Notes: a model not told the origin generated them from the sequence alone. Positions 33,830 through 46,185 are shown, numbered from the stretch's first letter. The stretch is 64,000 nucleotides of DNA from Clitopilus passeckerianus (GCA_944990035.1 CALYLX010000009.1:1-64000), one strand, 5' to 3'. Numbers and translations: made by a program.

Positions 33830-35212
33830 TCTCTCTTATTCACCCACTCCCTCCGGTATCCTCATGCTACCCCACCAGTTATTCCTCAAACCGAAGTCTC
33901 TGCCCAGAAGCGCAGAACAAGACACACGACGGTCGTTGGCGGTCTGACCCGCGTGGCTCTCCAGTCGACCAATTTCGAGACGTAGCTTGTTCAGAATGGG
34001 GAAATTGAGGCTTGCTCTGTGAAGCCGACAATTGGAGGAGGACAAACGTGGAGTATACCTGTGTTGGGGATGCATAGGGTGCTGTTAGATTTGCGGCTGA
34101 GCATAAATTGAGGGTGGTTGTCGGGAATACTGGGTTAGTACTGTGGACTGAATGCTTCAGAGTGCCGTGTTGTTAATGGAACTTTATTTCTCTACAGGCA
34201 CAACTTCATGGGACGTAGCACTGCTCGCAACGCATTTCAGATCTGGACGCATCACCTCAAGAACGTCACCTACGACAACCAGTTCGTCCCTGTTGGTGCA
34301 GGTTCAAAGCAGGCCTACAAAGGTACACAATGCCGTCGATGTTAACCAACCTTAGGCCTCTGACTCTATGTCGCATAGCGCTCGCAGTGGATGCTGGGGT
34401 CCAGTGGTATGGAGCTTACTATACTGCTCATATCAACGGTCGAGTCGTTATTGGTGGTACATCCGCTGGAGGCTGGAGGTGGGTCCAAGGAGGTGGCCAC
34501 AGCTTCTTATTGAGTAGACGCGGCCTCGGTGGGCCAAGCTCATCGATTCCTCCCACTTCGGTTCACTCAACTATCCCTCCAGCGGTGGACAACGTCCTAC
34601 GATTAACAGTCGTGACCGCCAACGGGACCAACCTCACCGTCAACGAATACCAACGCTCTGCCCGATTCTGTCCTCTTTGAGGTGGATGTATGAGGGGTTG
34701 GGGGATATCTATGATTACTATAATATTCATGGTTTCGCTGGGGAGGAGGTTAATGGGCATAATGTGGAGATTGGATCGAGGCTATGAATCCGGGGAAGAT
34801 AGCGGATGCTATTTGTGTGATTGATGAGTTGAGTTCTTGTTCGAATATGTGTGATGAACGAGCTGACCTTTCAATGGTAGTTTTGTCGCAGGAGGCGCTG
34901 TGTCCAAAGTGGACCTAGAGTCCACCGGTTTGAATCCCAATTGGCGCAATGCAATTGGGAAGTGCTTCATTCGATGAGATTCGAGGGGGTTCGGAAACAG
35001 ATGGTTCAGAATATTGGTATTCTTGATACTATATCCGCTGGTTCTGCTACCTATCTAGATAAGGTTGGTTTTAAACTTTCTTCTACTACTTCCGAGTCGT
35101 ATGTGTATAAATGAGGGCGATATTTATGAGCCAGCACATACGAGAAATTTTTTTTCTTTGGCTCGCACTACTATTATCAACCTAAAGTACGATCCTAAAT
35201 ATCTGGGTTGTC
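33830..35212 (+). pseudogene. BBE-type FAD-linked oxidase copy D, decayed
   Basis: A more diverged paralogue reduced to pieces. In order: LIHPLPPVSSCYP (33835-33880, matching HPVPPESACYP), GRWRSDPRGSPVDQF, FAAEHKLRVVVGNTG (34095-34135), then after a recognisable intron GHNFMGRSTARNAFQIW (34199-34250), AGVQWYGAYYTAHINGR, a shortened WVQGGGHSFLLSRRGLG, VDNVLRLTVVTANG, VEIGSRL, FVAGGAVSKVDLESTGLNPN (34880-34940) and SAGSATYLDK, ending with a degraded BBE tail (NLKYDPKYL, near 35200). Stops and frame changes occur around 34010-34070, 34680, 34780 and after 34960. It lies directly downstream of copy B in the same orientation, so the two form a tandem pair. Confidence 0.78.
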
Positions 35213-35600
35213 GAAGTAAATAGTGTCGTACCTGACCATACGACCCAAAACAACGGAACTGACGCCAATGACGCCACGTGTGGCGACCCTTTTCGGAAGA
35301 ATCTAGATTGCCACGATCCGCGTGAGATAATGGGAAGAAATTATTACACACACTACGCTAAACTTAAGGGACCCTTTCTTTGTTGACACTTCCAGCTGAC
35401 ACTGACAGTTTTCTTATAACATCACACAAGGACTTTCCCGTTGCTCGTCGAGTTGTCGTACGTCGTTCGAGGATTGGATCGACTAGATACTAAAGCTTAC
35501 AACAGAAAAGGTCTACACAGGCAACTCGAAGTAGAAACTATAGGAAGAAGGCTTACGGGGAAACTCACAAGACCCTTGTTATTATTGAGAAGAAGCAGAA
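35213..35600. other. Promoter region of the Rxt3-domain gene
   Basis: About 390 bp between the oxidase remnant and the next start. No defined element recognised. Confidence 0.45.
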
Positions 35601-38600
35601 ATGAACGTCGCCGCACTTCTCCAGGACACACCCTCAGATAACGATATCGCCCGTCGACGTGGTCAACAGCCCCAGCCTTCTCAAACTGGTGCACCAAGCA
35701 ATGCCAGCGGCAACACGAACCCGTACCCTCCTTCCTCATCTCCAGTTGTCGGGACCGGTGCGGGAGCAGGAGTAGGAGGCTCAACAGCATCCTCGCCATC
35801 CATCCCAACCCAACTACCCACCAGCGCTCTCCCGGGTGGTCAATCATCCACGACGACATCCTCGCACCCCTCCCCAGCCATGGCCTCCCTCCGACTCTCT
35901 CACCCCTCCTCCGACGCCCCAGGACCACCTCCAAAAGTCCCAGGCAGCGGCTACACCTCCCCCCGATCCCACCTCACAAGCCCCATCTCCGGTCCTGGAA
36001 TCGCAGGACCCGGCCCAGGTCCAACAAGTAACAATGGTCTCCCACCAGGCGTTCTCCCCCTCGCACCTCCTCACTTGAGCAACCTCAGCCAATCCCAGAC
36101 TCAGTTACCACTCCCCCTAGGTGGAGGTGGCGGTGCGTCTTCCGGACCTGCTCGGGCTGTGGGAGGTCCGAGTGCTGGAGGTGCTGACCGTGAGAATTTT
36201 ATGCAAACTGCTGGTGCAAGCGGTCACAGCGGCGCTAGTGGTAGTAGTGCTAGACAGGTTGGAGATTGGGAGAGAAGGAAAGGTGAGCGTTTAGGTTTCT
36301 TTTTGTGGATTTTAAATTTTGGTTATGATCTTAATCTTCATAAATTTTTCTTGTTCTTTATTCATCTTGTTGAACATTCACTAATACCAACCATGTTTCA
36401 CCAGACGACCGTGACATCCTACACCTTTCCAACTCAGTATCAAACTCTCCACGACAACAACGTGAGCGCGACCGCGAACGCTTACCACCGCCACCTACCA
36501 ATTTATCCACCTCTTCCACCTCACCAAACATTCCTCGTCTCCCAGGTCCAGGTATCGGACTCATGGACCGCGAGCGAATTGACCGAGACGCTAGGTATGT
36601 AACCTTCCACAGGATAGGGTCTATACTTTATAAAGTCACGACTTACACCAGTAACTTCACAGAGACAGAGACCTCCCCCACATGCGCGAACTCCCCCGCG
36701 ACGTCCTCCAACTCAGCCGCGATATACGTGACCGCGAGCGCGACCCTCGAGACGCTAGGGATGCGAGGGATTTCACTCACTCTCGATCTATGTCCTCCCG
36801 CTCCGAACGAGACCGCGACCGCGAACGTGAACGGCCCACAGGCCCAGGAGGAGTAGGTCCAGCTGGTAGCCTCACATCCCCACCTTCCTCGAGCAGCACA
36901 CCCACCGCTCGTCATTCGCTTCCCCCTCCCCAATCCCAGGGTTCTTCTATTATGGGTCCAATTCCGCCGCCTCCGCCGGGAAGTGCGCCTGGGGGCAGGA
37001 CGAAAACTCCTCTGGACCCTCGAGAGAGGGAAAGGGAGAGGGCGGAAAGAGACAGAGAACGCCAACCGATCCTAGCCGGTCCAGGACCCGTACCCGCCGT
37101 TGCGCTGGATCGGGATAGGGAGTTTGAGCGTGTTGAGAGGGAGCGGGTTGGTGTGCAACCAGGTCCGGGGCAGGGGTATTGGTCGGATTCGACAAGAGAA
37201 AGAGAACGAGAGCAAGGGAGGGAACATATGCACCTCGATCGATGGGAGCATGAGCGGATGGTTGATCGGGAGAAGGAACGTGAACGTGAACGGGAGAGGG
37301 AGAGGCACTACCAAGCCCAAGCTCAAGCCCAACGAGACCCCCGAGATGCAAGGGACAGACACCCCCAACCCACCTCCCCCAAAATCGAACGAGGTCTCCC
37401 CACCACGGACCGACTCCTAGGTGAACGGAGACGGAGTGCGGGTGAGAGGGAACGGGATAGGGAGAGGATATGGAGTTCGGGGCCGGCGGGGCCTGGTGGA
37501 CAGGGGCAAGGTCCTCCTCCCCCGCCTCCGCCTGGGTCTGCGCCTGCGGATAGGGAACGAGAGAGGGAGAGAGGGTACCCGCCACCGCCGCATTCATATA
37601 GCAATATGCCTCCTCCCCCAGGATCGCAGCAGCAGCAAGGACCCGGACAGGGGATGTTACAACTATCCACCTTCCCAACTTCCTCAACCGGTACCTCCAC
37701 ACCTTCCGCACCTCCCGGTTCATCGTCTACATCCGGCAAAGACGCCCGAGAAAGAGAACAAACCATCCCACCCCAACGTCACTTCCAAAATCAATTCCAC
37801 ACAGGGTTCATCACAGGGATGCCTGTACCTGTTGGCCCTCCTCCTCCGGCTGCTATGGGCGGGAGTGCGGAGGGGAGAAGTGGGAGTGGTGAGAGGGAGA
37901 GGAGGGAGAAGAGTAAGAGTCGGGTTGGGTCGAGAGTTGGGTCGCCTGTTACTGGGCCTGGTGGGGGGCGAGAGAGGGATACTAGGGAGAGGAAGGAACG
38001 TGAAAGGGAGAGGGAGAGAGAATGGGAAAGAGAGAGAGAGAGGAGGAGTGGAGGAGGGGGCGCACAATCAGGAGCACCGGCAAACGTGAAGGTGAGAGAT
38101 TATGGGAGGGATGGGCATCATCATCATGTTGTGCATCAGCAGCATATTGAGGAGCGGGAGGTGTTGGCGTTGAATCCTAATCGAGAGCGGGAGAGGGAGA
38201 TGAGGGAGAGGGAACGCGAGAGGGAGAGAGAAAGGGATAGGGAGATGAGAGAAAGGGAGATGAGAGAGAGAGAGCGAGACGAACGAGACCGCGTCGACCC
38301 GCGGATCTTCGACGCCTACCTCGCGCAACGCGAACGCCTGGTCACAGCTCGTCATCGGGAGATGGAGATGGGTATTGGTGGACCGGAGTATGTCACGCAG
38401 AAAGATCGTGAACGCGAGGTTCGAAGGGCGGGGGAGAGGGCTGCCGAGCGGGACTACAGGGAACGAGAGGCGAGGGAGGCCAGAGATCGAGAGATGCGTG
38501 AGTTTAGTGAGCGGGTGGGGGGAGGGAGGGAGAGGGATGAACGAGAACGAGAACGAGGGAGGGGGGATGGATACGGAACGTACCCGCCTCCTCCGCCTTC

Positions 38601-41010
38601 GGGGCATTTCTATGGGCATGCTATGCAGCAGGTGCACCCCGGGATGCAGATGGGACCTCCGCCGCCGCCGATTATCGGGTCGCCTTCGCATATGGTGGAG
38701 CCGGTACCGAGAGAACCGCCGGGGAGTGTGAGTGGCGCGTTTGAGAAGTTCCCGGGGAGTCGGCCTGGGAGTCGGGGGGTGATGAGGGAGGAGGTGCAGC
38801 CGATGCCGGTGATACAGTTGGAGGAAGAGCCGAGACCGACGGCGAGGAAGACGGTGCATCTGGGGTCGTATGTCTGGCCGAGAGTGCCGTTTCCTTATTT
38901 CTTTGAGGAGAAGGAGGATGACGTCAACAAAGGAGAGAAGAAGGACGAGTTGGTAGTTGATCAAGACACCAAGATCACGATCATCATCCCCAACGGATAC
39001 ATCCCACTTGAAAAGCCTAGGAGACCTAGGATTTGGGGTGGAGGGGTGTATGCGCTGTCGAAGCACAGGCCACCGTATAGACGCATATACACGGATGACT
39101 CGGATGTCTTTTTGTGTGCTTTGCATTCGGGATGGGTGACGTGGAGTGGGGCAGCGAAGGCGAGGAGTATGGGGAAAGAGATGAAGGTCGAGGTTAGGGT
39201 TGTCAGGTGTTATCCTGGCGGAGTGCCTGCAAACGGGAAAGAGCCGGAGAAGGAGAAATCGCCGATGGTCACTCCGGGATTTAAACAAGAAGTCGTAGCG
39301 CGGTTCCTCGGTGGATGGGGTGAAAAGTGTTTCGTTCCTAGTGGTGGAGATGTGACAGATGACGAGGAAGACGATGGCAGAGGACTCGTTTCTGCCGGAT
39401 GGGGTGTTGGACATGATGGGAGTGCGATCGAGATCGTCGGCGTTGAGTTTGTTGATGTGCGTTTTCCATACTTGGCATCTTTCCTTCTTTTACTCATAAC
39501 GACGACAGAGGGGAAGTGTATGTTCACTCGGCGGTCGCCGCAATCGGAAACAGAGGCTACGAGAGTATACCGAGAGGAGGATCGCTATTCTTGGATCTCC
39601 TACCTCAAACGACGACGACGACGACGACGCGGATAATACCACCACCACCAACAGCGCTCGTCTTGACGCCCGAAAACGAAGACGGGGATACGATTGGCCG
39701 TCGACCTATTTCTCCCAGCAGACCAGCCATTCTTCCACGGCTACTACCGCACTCGCAGGAGAAGAAGAGAAGGAGAATAGAGAGATGAGTGTCCGCACCG
39801 TTGTTTTTGGCATTCATCGCGGCGTTGGTGTTGGGGCGATGCAACTTGGGTGAGTCACTTGTCATTTCATTCTATTCGTTGGACTCATGTAGGGTATAGG
39901 TATAAATACGATCCCGACGTGTTGAGCTCCATCCTCTTCCCTTCCGACGAGGATGATGGAGAGGAGGCGCCCAGGAAGAAGAGAAAGGTCCTCGAGGACA
40001 CGGATATTGCCAACGTCACTCCCGCTGGTGATGAGGAAGATACGGGTATGGGTATGGACGTCGACGACGAACCTCTCCCTCCTCCTCTTACCACGACGGC
40101 GAGACCGGTGATACTCGAAACCGCCAAGGAGATGTACCTCCTGTCCCCTTCGCCTGCGAGAGTGGCCAGGTGGGATGTTGCGTTGGTTTTGGAGGATGAG
40201 GTAGTGGAAGAGGAGGGTGCTTCTGCTAGGGTGGTTGAGGAGGTTAAGGTTGACGAACCTAAACCAAACGATGGCGAGACTGTCACTTCTACGACCACGA
40301 AGGATAGGGAAGTGCCAGCGGTCCAGGCTGATGCTGTAGCTGCTTCAGCTCCTGCTACTTCTCTTCCGACACCTTCCAATGCCGCTCCAGCGGAGGCTGC
40401 AGCCTCTTCTACGGCCACAGCAACTAAAGACGCCCCGAACGACACACCTCAACCTCAAACCACAGACGCGTCCGCGACCCCAGCCTCCTTGGAATCTCTA
40501 CCACCCGAAGCGAGCAAAGCCATGCCAGACGTAGGCGCAGGCGCGGTAGTGAAGGACGGGGAGAAGGATAATACCGAACCCGCTGTTATCGCTACTGGTG
40601 CTGTCAACTTCCCACCCCCCCCTCCTGCTACGACTGGGATCATCATCGGGTCTGAGGAGGTTAAAGTGAACGCTGAGGCTGCACCTACCCCTCCCTCTGC
40701 AGTTGCAGCGCCCGTGGATACAGCACCAGTATCAGTGCCCACCGAAACAGCAACGACACAACCCCAATCTGAACCAAACTCTAACTCGAAACCGCCACCC
40801 AAACCCCTTCAATCCACGAAAGCAACGAAATCCTTCAACCTCCAAACCCTCCAACGCAACCTCCCACGAGGGATGTTCAGGTTTGAGAAGGAGGGTGTGT
40901 GGGTGAGGGATGGTGTTGATGGGGATCTTGTCGTGCTCGCAGAGCAGGAAGGAGAGGAGAAGGAGAGGACGGAGTGGGTCGTTGGGGTTAGGAGGTGGAG
41001 GTATGCGTGA
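35601..41010 (+). CDS. RXT3: Rxt3-domain protein, Rpd3L/Sin3 histone deacetylase subunit, very large
   Basis: Probable subunit of the large Rpd3 histone deacetylase complex. Five exons (35601-36282, 36405-36594, 36663-39456, 39509-39849, 39900-41010) give 1705 aa in phase; yeast Rxt3 has about 290 aa. The Rxt3 core lies at about 38850-39560: HLGSYVWPRVPFPYFFE, RRPRIWGGGVYALSKHRPPY, RRIYTDDSDVFLCALHSGW, then GVEFVDRGSV across an intron. Ahead of it is about 900 aa of low complexity: a Ser/Pro/Gly-rich N-terminus and long Arg-Glu/Arg-Asp dipeptide tracts (36700-38580), a mixed-charge domain. After it are a poly-Asp run at 39612-39630 and an acidic Ala/Pro/Thr-rich region, ending in a short conserved-looking piece (LQRNLPRGMFRFEKEGVWVRDG). 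The purine bias of exon 3 leaves long antisense open frames, which are not genes. Confidence 0.85.
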
Positions 41011-42143
41011 TTAAAAAGGAGGGGAGAGGTGCTTGATAGTTTGGTAGTTTTTTTTTGGTTGGGATCTCTTCACATATAACGAGGGAAGGATGTTAGATGT
41101 ATCTACGTTTTATCTGTGTATATTTTGGAATTGTATTTTCTTGGAGTTGGTGGATGAAGTGGTGTGGCGTGGCGTTAGGTCGTGCTTTGGAATCTATCGG
41201 TTGTGGTACTACACAATTTGAAGGACTGATTCGACCGTATGATTTCGATTGGGTTTCAAGCTACGAATCCGATCTCTGTCTTTAGCTGGAGCGAAGGATA
41301 GGCCGCGAGAAACTTATACCTACTATTCCTGTGATCTCCCTCCCTCACCGCCAGGCTCAACCCCTCAAGCACCTCGGGCAGATCGGAACGTGGCCCCCGG
41401 GGAATGGCAACAATGGGGAGAATATTGACTCAACCGGGGATCTGAGGATGTTTTGAAGGCTGCCTGTTGTGCTCCTTGCTGCCGCTGGAACCTCCAGCGA
41501 GGGATGGGAATGGGGTTGATGCCGTAGAGCGGCAAGGAGAAGTCACTGGGGGAGAAGGAGGGGCAGAAGGAGAGAAGACAGAGTGGATAAGTGAAGTTCA
41601 GAGGTGGACGCCTTTTTCGTTCATGTCAGATTAGTATGAAAGAGCCTTTAGATGTATATCGCTTGCTTGATATTTGGTAGTTTTGGGTCAAGATGTCTAC
41701 TCCCGTGCTCATTTTCGGTTTGTATTTCTGGGAGGTACTAGGTGTTAATTCACATTTTGGAATCTCCCGAACGAGAGTGGGAACGATTGTGATCCATTAA
41801 CACAGGTTTTGGGTCCTAATTCGACCAAACGAAGCCTTAATTTCGAGTCTACCGGTCAGACATCCTTTCGACGGTTTTGTGGAGGCGCTTATTGGGCGCT
41901 TGCCACTCAAAACTTGCTGACCAACCATCAGCCAATCAGAATTCGAGGCTGAGTCACCCAACCTTCGGGTTCGATTCTTTCCTTCTCCTTTAACTTGGAC
42001 CAAGTATCGACGACTAACGCTTGTTATTGAGCCTCTGATACCGACTTGCCTACCCTCTGAGCACGCCATACTAGAATGTCGACAATTCACCGGCGGCGAC
42101 CCGCGCTATCCCCACTGTCAATCTGGATTCTAGTCGGCGGTCT
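41011..42143. other. Intergenic with a degenerate copy of the Rxt3 3' end
   Basis: About 1.1 kb. From about 41540 the sequence loosely repeats the end of the upstream gene and its 3' UTR (see the repeat entry). No other gene was recognised. Confidence 0.4.
41540..41870 (+). repeat. Probable tandem, decayed duplicate of the Rxt3 3' end and UTR
   Basis: Matches in the same order as 40950-41270: a GAAGGAGAG..GACAGAGTGG..AGGTGG block (41555-41610 versus 40945-41000), GCTTGATA..TTGGTAGTTTT (41664-41688 versus 41030-41050), TTAGATGTAT, TTTTGGAATCT, and CTAATTCGACC..TTAATTTCGA (41815-41845 versus 41228-41250). The coding part is frameshifted. Alignment was by eye. Confidence 0.45.
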
Positions 42144-42578
42144 TCAATGGTGGATTTGGAAACAATACGAAATGGCTAATTCTGGAGCAAGGGCTGGTGT
42201 AAGGATTACCTCAAATGATGAATAGTGCCAACAAAGGCGATTGCCTTCTAGCCTGCTCGCCCTCTCGATTCGATCCCTTATCTTCCTGATGTCCAACAAG
42301 AACTGAATCCACCATTTCCAACTATCACTGATAGGGCGCGTGGAATGCCATAAAACCACCACCACCACAGGACAGGCCCCATCGTTGATGTCGGATATCA
42401 TCTCCCAACTCTCTATGTTTCTGACTACCTGATGCTCAGGCCAAATACAACTTGCACAGAAGTATGGATATTGCGACATCTTCACATGATAGCCTTGCCC
42501 AAATATCCCCAGGTAACTGTCCCTGAACGGTGCTTCGCGCTGTGGGGCCTGCGTACCCGATGCAAATACAGTCTGCAT
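42144..42578 (-). CDS. Hypothetical ORF, 144 codons
   Basis: Single open frame starting at 42578 (MQTVFASGTQAPQRE) with a hydrophobic patch (CPVVVVVLWH) and a tryptophan-rich stretch (SWKWWIQFLLDIRK). No intron needed, no family recognised. It lies divergent to the next orphan with about 140 bp between. It may be a chance frame or a young or decayed gene; codon composition does not settle it. Confidence 0.25.
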   Translation of the reverse strand: MQTVFASGTQAPQREAPFRDSYLGIFGQGYHVKMSQYPYFCASCIWPEHQVVRNIESWEMISDINDGACPVVVVVLWHSTRPISDSWKWWIQFLLDIRKIRDRIERASRLEGNRLCWHYSSFEVILTPALAPELAISYCFQIHH

Positions 42579-42719
42579 TGACTAGGCCACCTGTCATTGT
42601 GATCATCTGCTTCTTTTCTTGGGTATGCTTCCGTCACCCACTATTATACGCTGTACAGCGTGGAATTAGATGATCTTGTGAAGGAAAATCTCTCCATCGC
42701 CCATGTCTTTCGGGAGAAT

Positions 42720-43220
42720 ATGTCTCTGTATTACTACCTTCCGATGCACCGCCACACAGTGAATCGCCCAATAGGAAGGGCTGAAGATAAGGAAATGTCA
42801 AGTTGTATATACACTTTTATAACAGATGCTTCAGGCGGTCCGGTATCTCCCATGTTTACTGTTCGGTACCTAGGTCAAGTTAGCTCCTCTCAGGAAGAGA
42901 AACACTGGTATTCCGGAAAATTGACACCGGACACTTCATTGCTGCCTCGAGATGGAGCCCAAATCTGGTTATCATTATCCGCACGATCTGGAGATTGTTC
43001 TGAAAAGGACTGGACTTCCGACGGGTGCACACGCTGCGCCAGCGTGCGATCAGCAGGCAACCAAATAGCCTGCTCCGCCACCTTATCGTTCCCACCAAAG
43101 GAGTTCACACCGAATGAATGGGAGGTAGTTGTCGCTGTCAATTTCCGGTACACCCGGCATGTGGTCGTATTGTACCTGAGTACTGGACATAATATAATTC
43201 GGACGGAGACCAGTTGTTGA
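42720..43220 (+). CDS. Hypothetical protein, about 166 aa
   Basis: Open frame from ATG 42720 (MSLYYYLPMHRHTVNRP) to the stop at 43220, with the frame open further upstream to 42660 without an ATG. Contains PMFTVRYLGQVSSS, WYSGKLTPDTSLLPRDGAQIW and EWEVVVAVNFRYTRHVVVLYL, an alternation of short hydrophobic strands suggesting an all-beta fold, and a cysteine cluster (GDCSEKDWTSDGCTRC). No signal peptide. No family recognised. It ends 65 bp before the permease start on the same strand, so it might be misread 5' sequence of that locus. Confidence 0.4.
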   Translation: MSLYYYLPMHRHTVNRPIGRAEDKEMSSCIYTFITDASGGPVSPMFTVRYLGQVSSSQEEKHWYSGKLTPDTSLLPRDGAQIWLSLSARSGDCSEKDWTSDGCTRCASVRSAGNQIACSATLSFPPKEFTPNEWEVVVAVNFRYTRHVVVLYLSTGHNIIRTETSC

Positions 43221-43284
43221 TGTTGTCTCCTCTCGATTTTTCTCTTTCCTCGCTCCCCGTGGTTGAGTTGGAACCTTGTGCGCT

Positions 43285-46043
43285 ATGGCATACAACTACA
43301 ACTCTGATAAGTACGAGGACCCGGAGAAGAGGAGGGACAACGCGAGCGTCGACCTCGCAGAGCCTTTCAGTGCCAATAATCCGAGGTTTGTAGACGACAG
43401 TTGATGTTTGTCGACGTGGCTAAGTCGTATGTTCTAGCTACCGTCTCGACGCCCACGAAATCGATGGTGTTCAGCGCAAGCTCAAGCAGCGCCATGTGCA
43501 GATGTGAGTAGTCCTATCCATACGTGTTGGCTCATGCTCACCGTCTATGAAGGATTGCCGTACGTGACCTTTGCCTCGCAACAGTACTGATTTTCTCATA
43601 CTGATCTGGGCGGTGACAGATCGCTGGCACTATCGGAACTGGTCTCTTCCTTGGTTCAGGCCATGCTCTACAAGCAGCAGGCCCTTTGGGTGCCCTCATC
43701 GCGTATGCTCTAGTTGGGACAGTTACCTACTCGTATGTACTCTTTTTTCAGGAACCGAGAAATTGCGTGACCTAATCTGAGGATTGTCCGAATAGTTCTT
43801 TGTGTTCTCTTGGCGAGATGACCACTCATGCGCCGATTTCTGGAACATTCCCTCACTTTGGTGCGTTCGCACATGCGTTTGTATATACATGAGCATCTGC
43901 CCACTGCGTGTCCTTAGCTGGCCGTTGGGTCGATCCTGCTCTCGGTTTCGCTGTTGGCTGGGTCAGTACTGACACGATCTTGCTCATCCCATTCGATGCT
44001 GAACCAGCCTCTTAGAATTATTTCTATACCAATGCGTACGTCGATCGCATTCTCGGAAGCATTTGGGACCAATTTAATCAAACACATGATTAGCATTTCC
44101 ACCCCGGTCGAAGTTTCCGCTGCTTCTCTCATCTTGACCTTCTGGGATGACGATGTATGTCTGATCTAACCATTTTTGTTTCGTACTGAAACTGACCGCT
44201 TCTTCATCCTGTTGCAGACCAAACATGCGCCCATCTACTTAGCTGTCAGTACTACTCGCCTCTGCTTACAAGTTCGTTCTCTCAGGCAGACGATTGACAG
44301 GTGATTTGTGTCTTTACTTGCGTCATCAACTTGTTCGGTGCCCGTTATTTCGGAGAATGTGAGTTTGGCTTTTGTTCCCTAGCTTCAAGTTGCTGATCCC
44401 AATTGCAGCGGAATTCTTCTTCTCGTTGATCAAGCGTAAGTCATTGCGTTGTGGTTACAGATACAGTATTGATGGTTCTGTCTGCAGTCAGCTTGATTAT
44501 TGGATTGCTCATCGCTGGCCTGGCTATCGATCTAGGAGGAGGCCCCAATCATGACCGTATTGGGTTCAGAGTAAGATTCTACCATTCTGCGTTCATATAA
44601 CAAAATCTTAACGAGAACAGTACTGGAGGCAGCCCGGCGCATTGGCTCGTGCCGGCCTCGTTGATAACATTGGCACAGATCGATTCATCGCGCTCTTGTC
44701 TGTCATTGTTCAAGCTGCCTTCTCGTTCCAAGGAATGGAACTTGTTGCCGTGTGCGTTTCTTCGACCAGGTTCTGTTCCCATGTTCTGACCACTCGCGCT
44801 TTAGTGCTGCCTCGGAAACTGAGAACCCTCGTCGCAACATTGCCAAGGCCGTGCGCCGTGTGTTCTGGCGCATTGCCATCTTCTACGTATGTGACTCCAA
44901 CTTGCCGGGACATCTCTGTTCTTATCGCTCATCTTGATAGATTCTTGGAATTATAATGATTGGCATGCTTGTTCCCTACGACGACGACGCTCTTCTTCAA
45001 TCGACCGGTAACGCTGCCCAGTCTCCTTGGGTCATTGCATTGAACCGTGCTGGTGTCAAAGGTGAGTGGATGAGGGACTCTCTCAACCTCGTGTTTTAAT
45101 CATCACAACTTTTAGTTCTCCCTCACGTCATCAACGCTGCCGTCTTCACCAGTGCCTTCTCCGCCGGAAACAGTTTCCTCTTCTGCGCTTCTCGTATCCT
45201 GTATGGCTTGGCCCTCAGAGGACAAGCACCGAAAGTCTTCACTTACTGCACCAAGAAAGGCCTGCCACTTTACGCAGTTCTCGTCTCTGTGAGCCTATCT
45301 ATGATGAAGAAGGAAAGGAGCGCTAATCCCCTTTCTAGTGCTGCTTCCCCTTCTTGGCCTTCATGACCGTTTCCAATGGAGCTGAGACCGTCTTTAAGTA
45401 AGTTCTTAAACTCAGTCTACCAGAGTAGATCTGACATGAACACAGTTGGTTCGTCAACCTGTCGACCGTTGGCGGTTTCTTCAGTTGGTTCACCATCAAC
45501 CTCACCTACATCTACTTCTGTACGTACGCCAATCGTGACTCTATCCTCCTTCTCATATTCTAACCGAAAATTTTAGACCGTGGAATGAAGGCTCAAGGCT
45601 TCAATTTAAGAAAGAATGCCTACAACAACCGCCTCCAACCCTTCGTCGCATACTGGGGAGTCTTCTGGACCGTCATCTTCATCTTGATCAACGGTCTTAC
45701 AGTCTTCTGGGACTTCACTGCTGCTGGGTTCCTGACAAGCTGTATGTCATTCTTCATTTATGTGCATCACATGGAAAACGGTCTCCAACGGCAAACTTCC
45801 CCACATAGATATTAACATCCCCATTTTCATCATCCTTTACGTCGGTTGGAAGGTGATCAAGAAGACGAGGTTCTGGAAGCCAGAAGAAATGGACTTCGTT
45901 TCCGTAAGCCCTGCAAAGCCTTCGAAACTGTAGCCAGTGCTAAATTTAGACCCTTTCAGGGCATCCCAACTCCGGAAGAGACGGAGTCGCCTCCCATCCC
46001 ACCCAGGAACTTTGGAGAGAAAGTAGCAGCAGTTTTGTTCTAA
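43285..46043 (+). CDS. Amino-acid permease (yeast AAT/GAP1 family)
   Basis: Plasma-membrane proton-coupled amino-acid importer with 12 helices. Twenty-one exons, all in phase, give 551 aa. Signatures: RKLKQRHVQMIAIAGTIGTG and LFLGSGHALQAAGPLGALIA at helix 1, SLGEMTTHAPISGTFPHFA, AGRWVDPALGFAVGWNY, VSAASLILTFW, FQGMELVAVAASETENPRRN (the conserved E-T-x-NPR loop), AFSAGNSFLFCASRILYGLA, and the C-terminal tail IKKTRFWKPEEMDFVSGIPT. Exon 3 is 7 nt (43553-43559, GATTGCC), needed to make QMIAIAG; exons 7, 9 and 11 are 20-27 nt. The specificity (general or single amino acid) cannot be told from motifs. Confidence 0.93.
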
Positions 46044-46185
46044 TCGACAAATGCAGCTGCACTACCCTAGGAACTTTTCTACAATTAGTTTCAATTTCCC
46101 CCAATTTCCTCTGGATGTAAACGTCTACTAGTTTTACTATAATGATACAGGGTGCGACTGGTCCAGGTGTCTTAAGGCAATTCAA

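Noticed and set aside
38068..39414. 448-codon minus-strand ORF opposite the Rxt3 gene, and similar ones at 36950-37766
   Set aside because: The purine-rich Arg/Glu repeats of the sense strand remove stops from the antisense frame. The antisense product is a low-complexity Pro/Ser/Leu/His string with no family motif.
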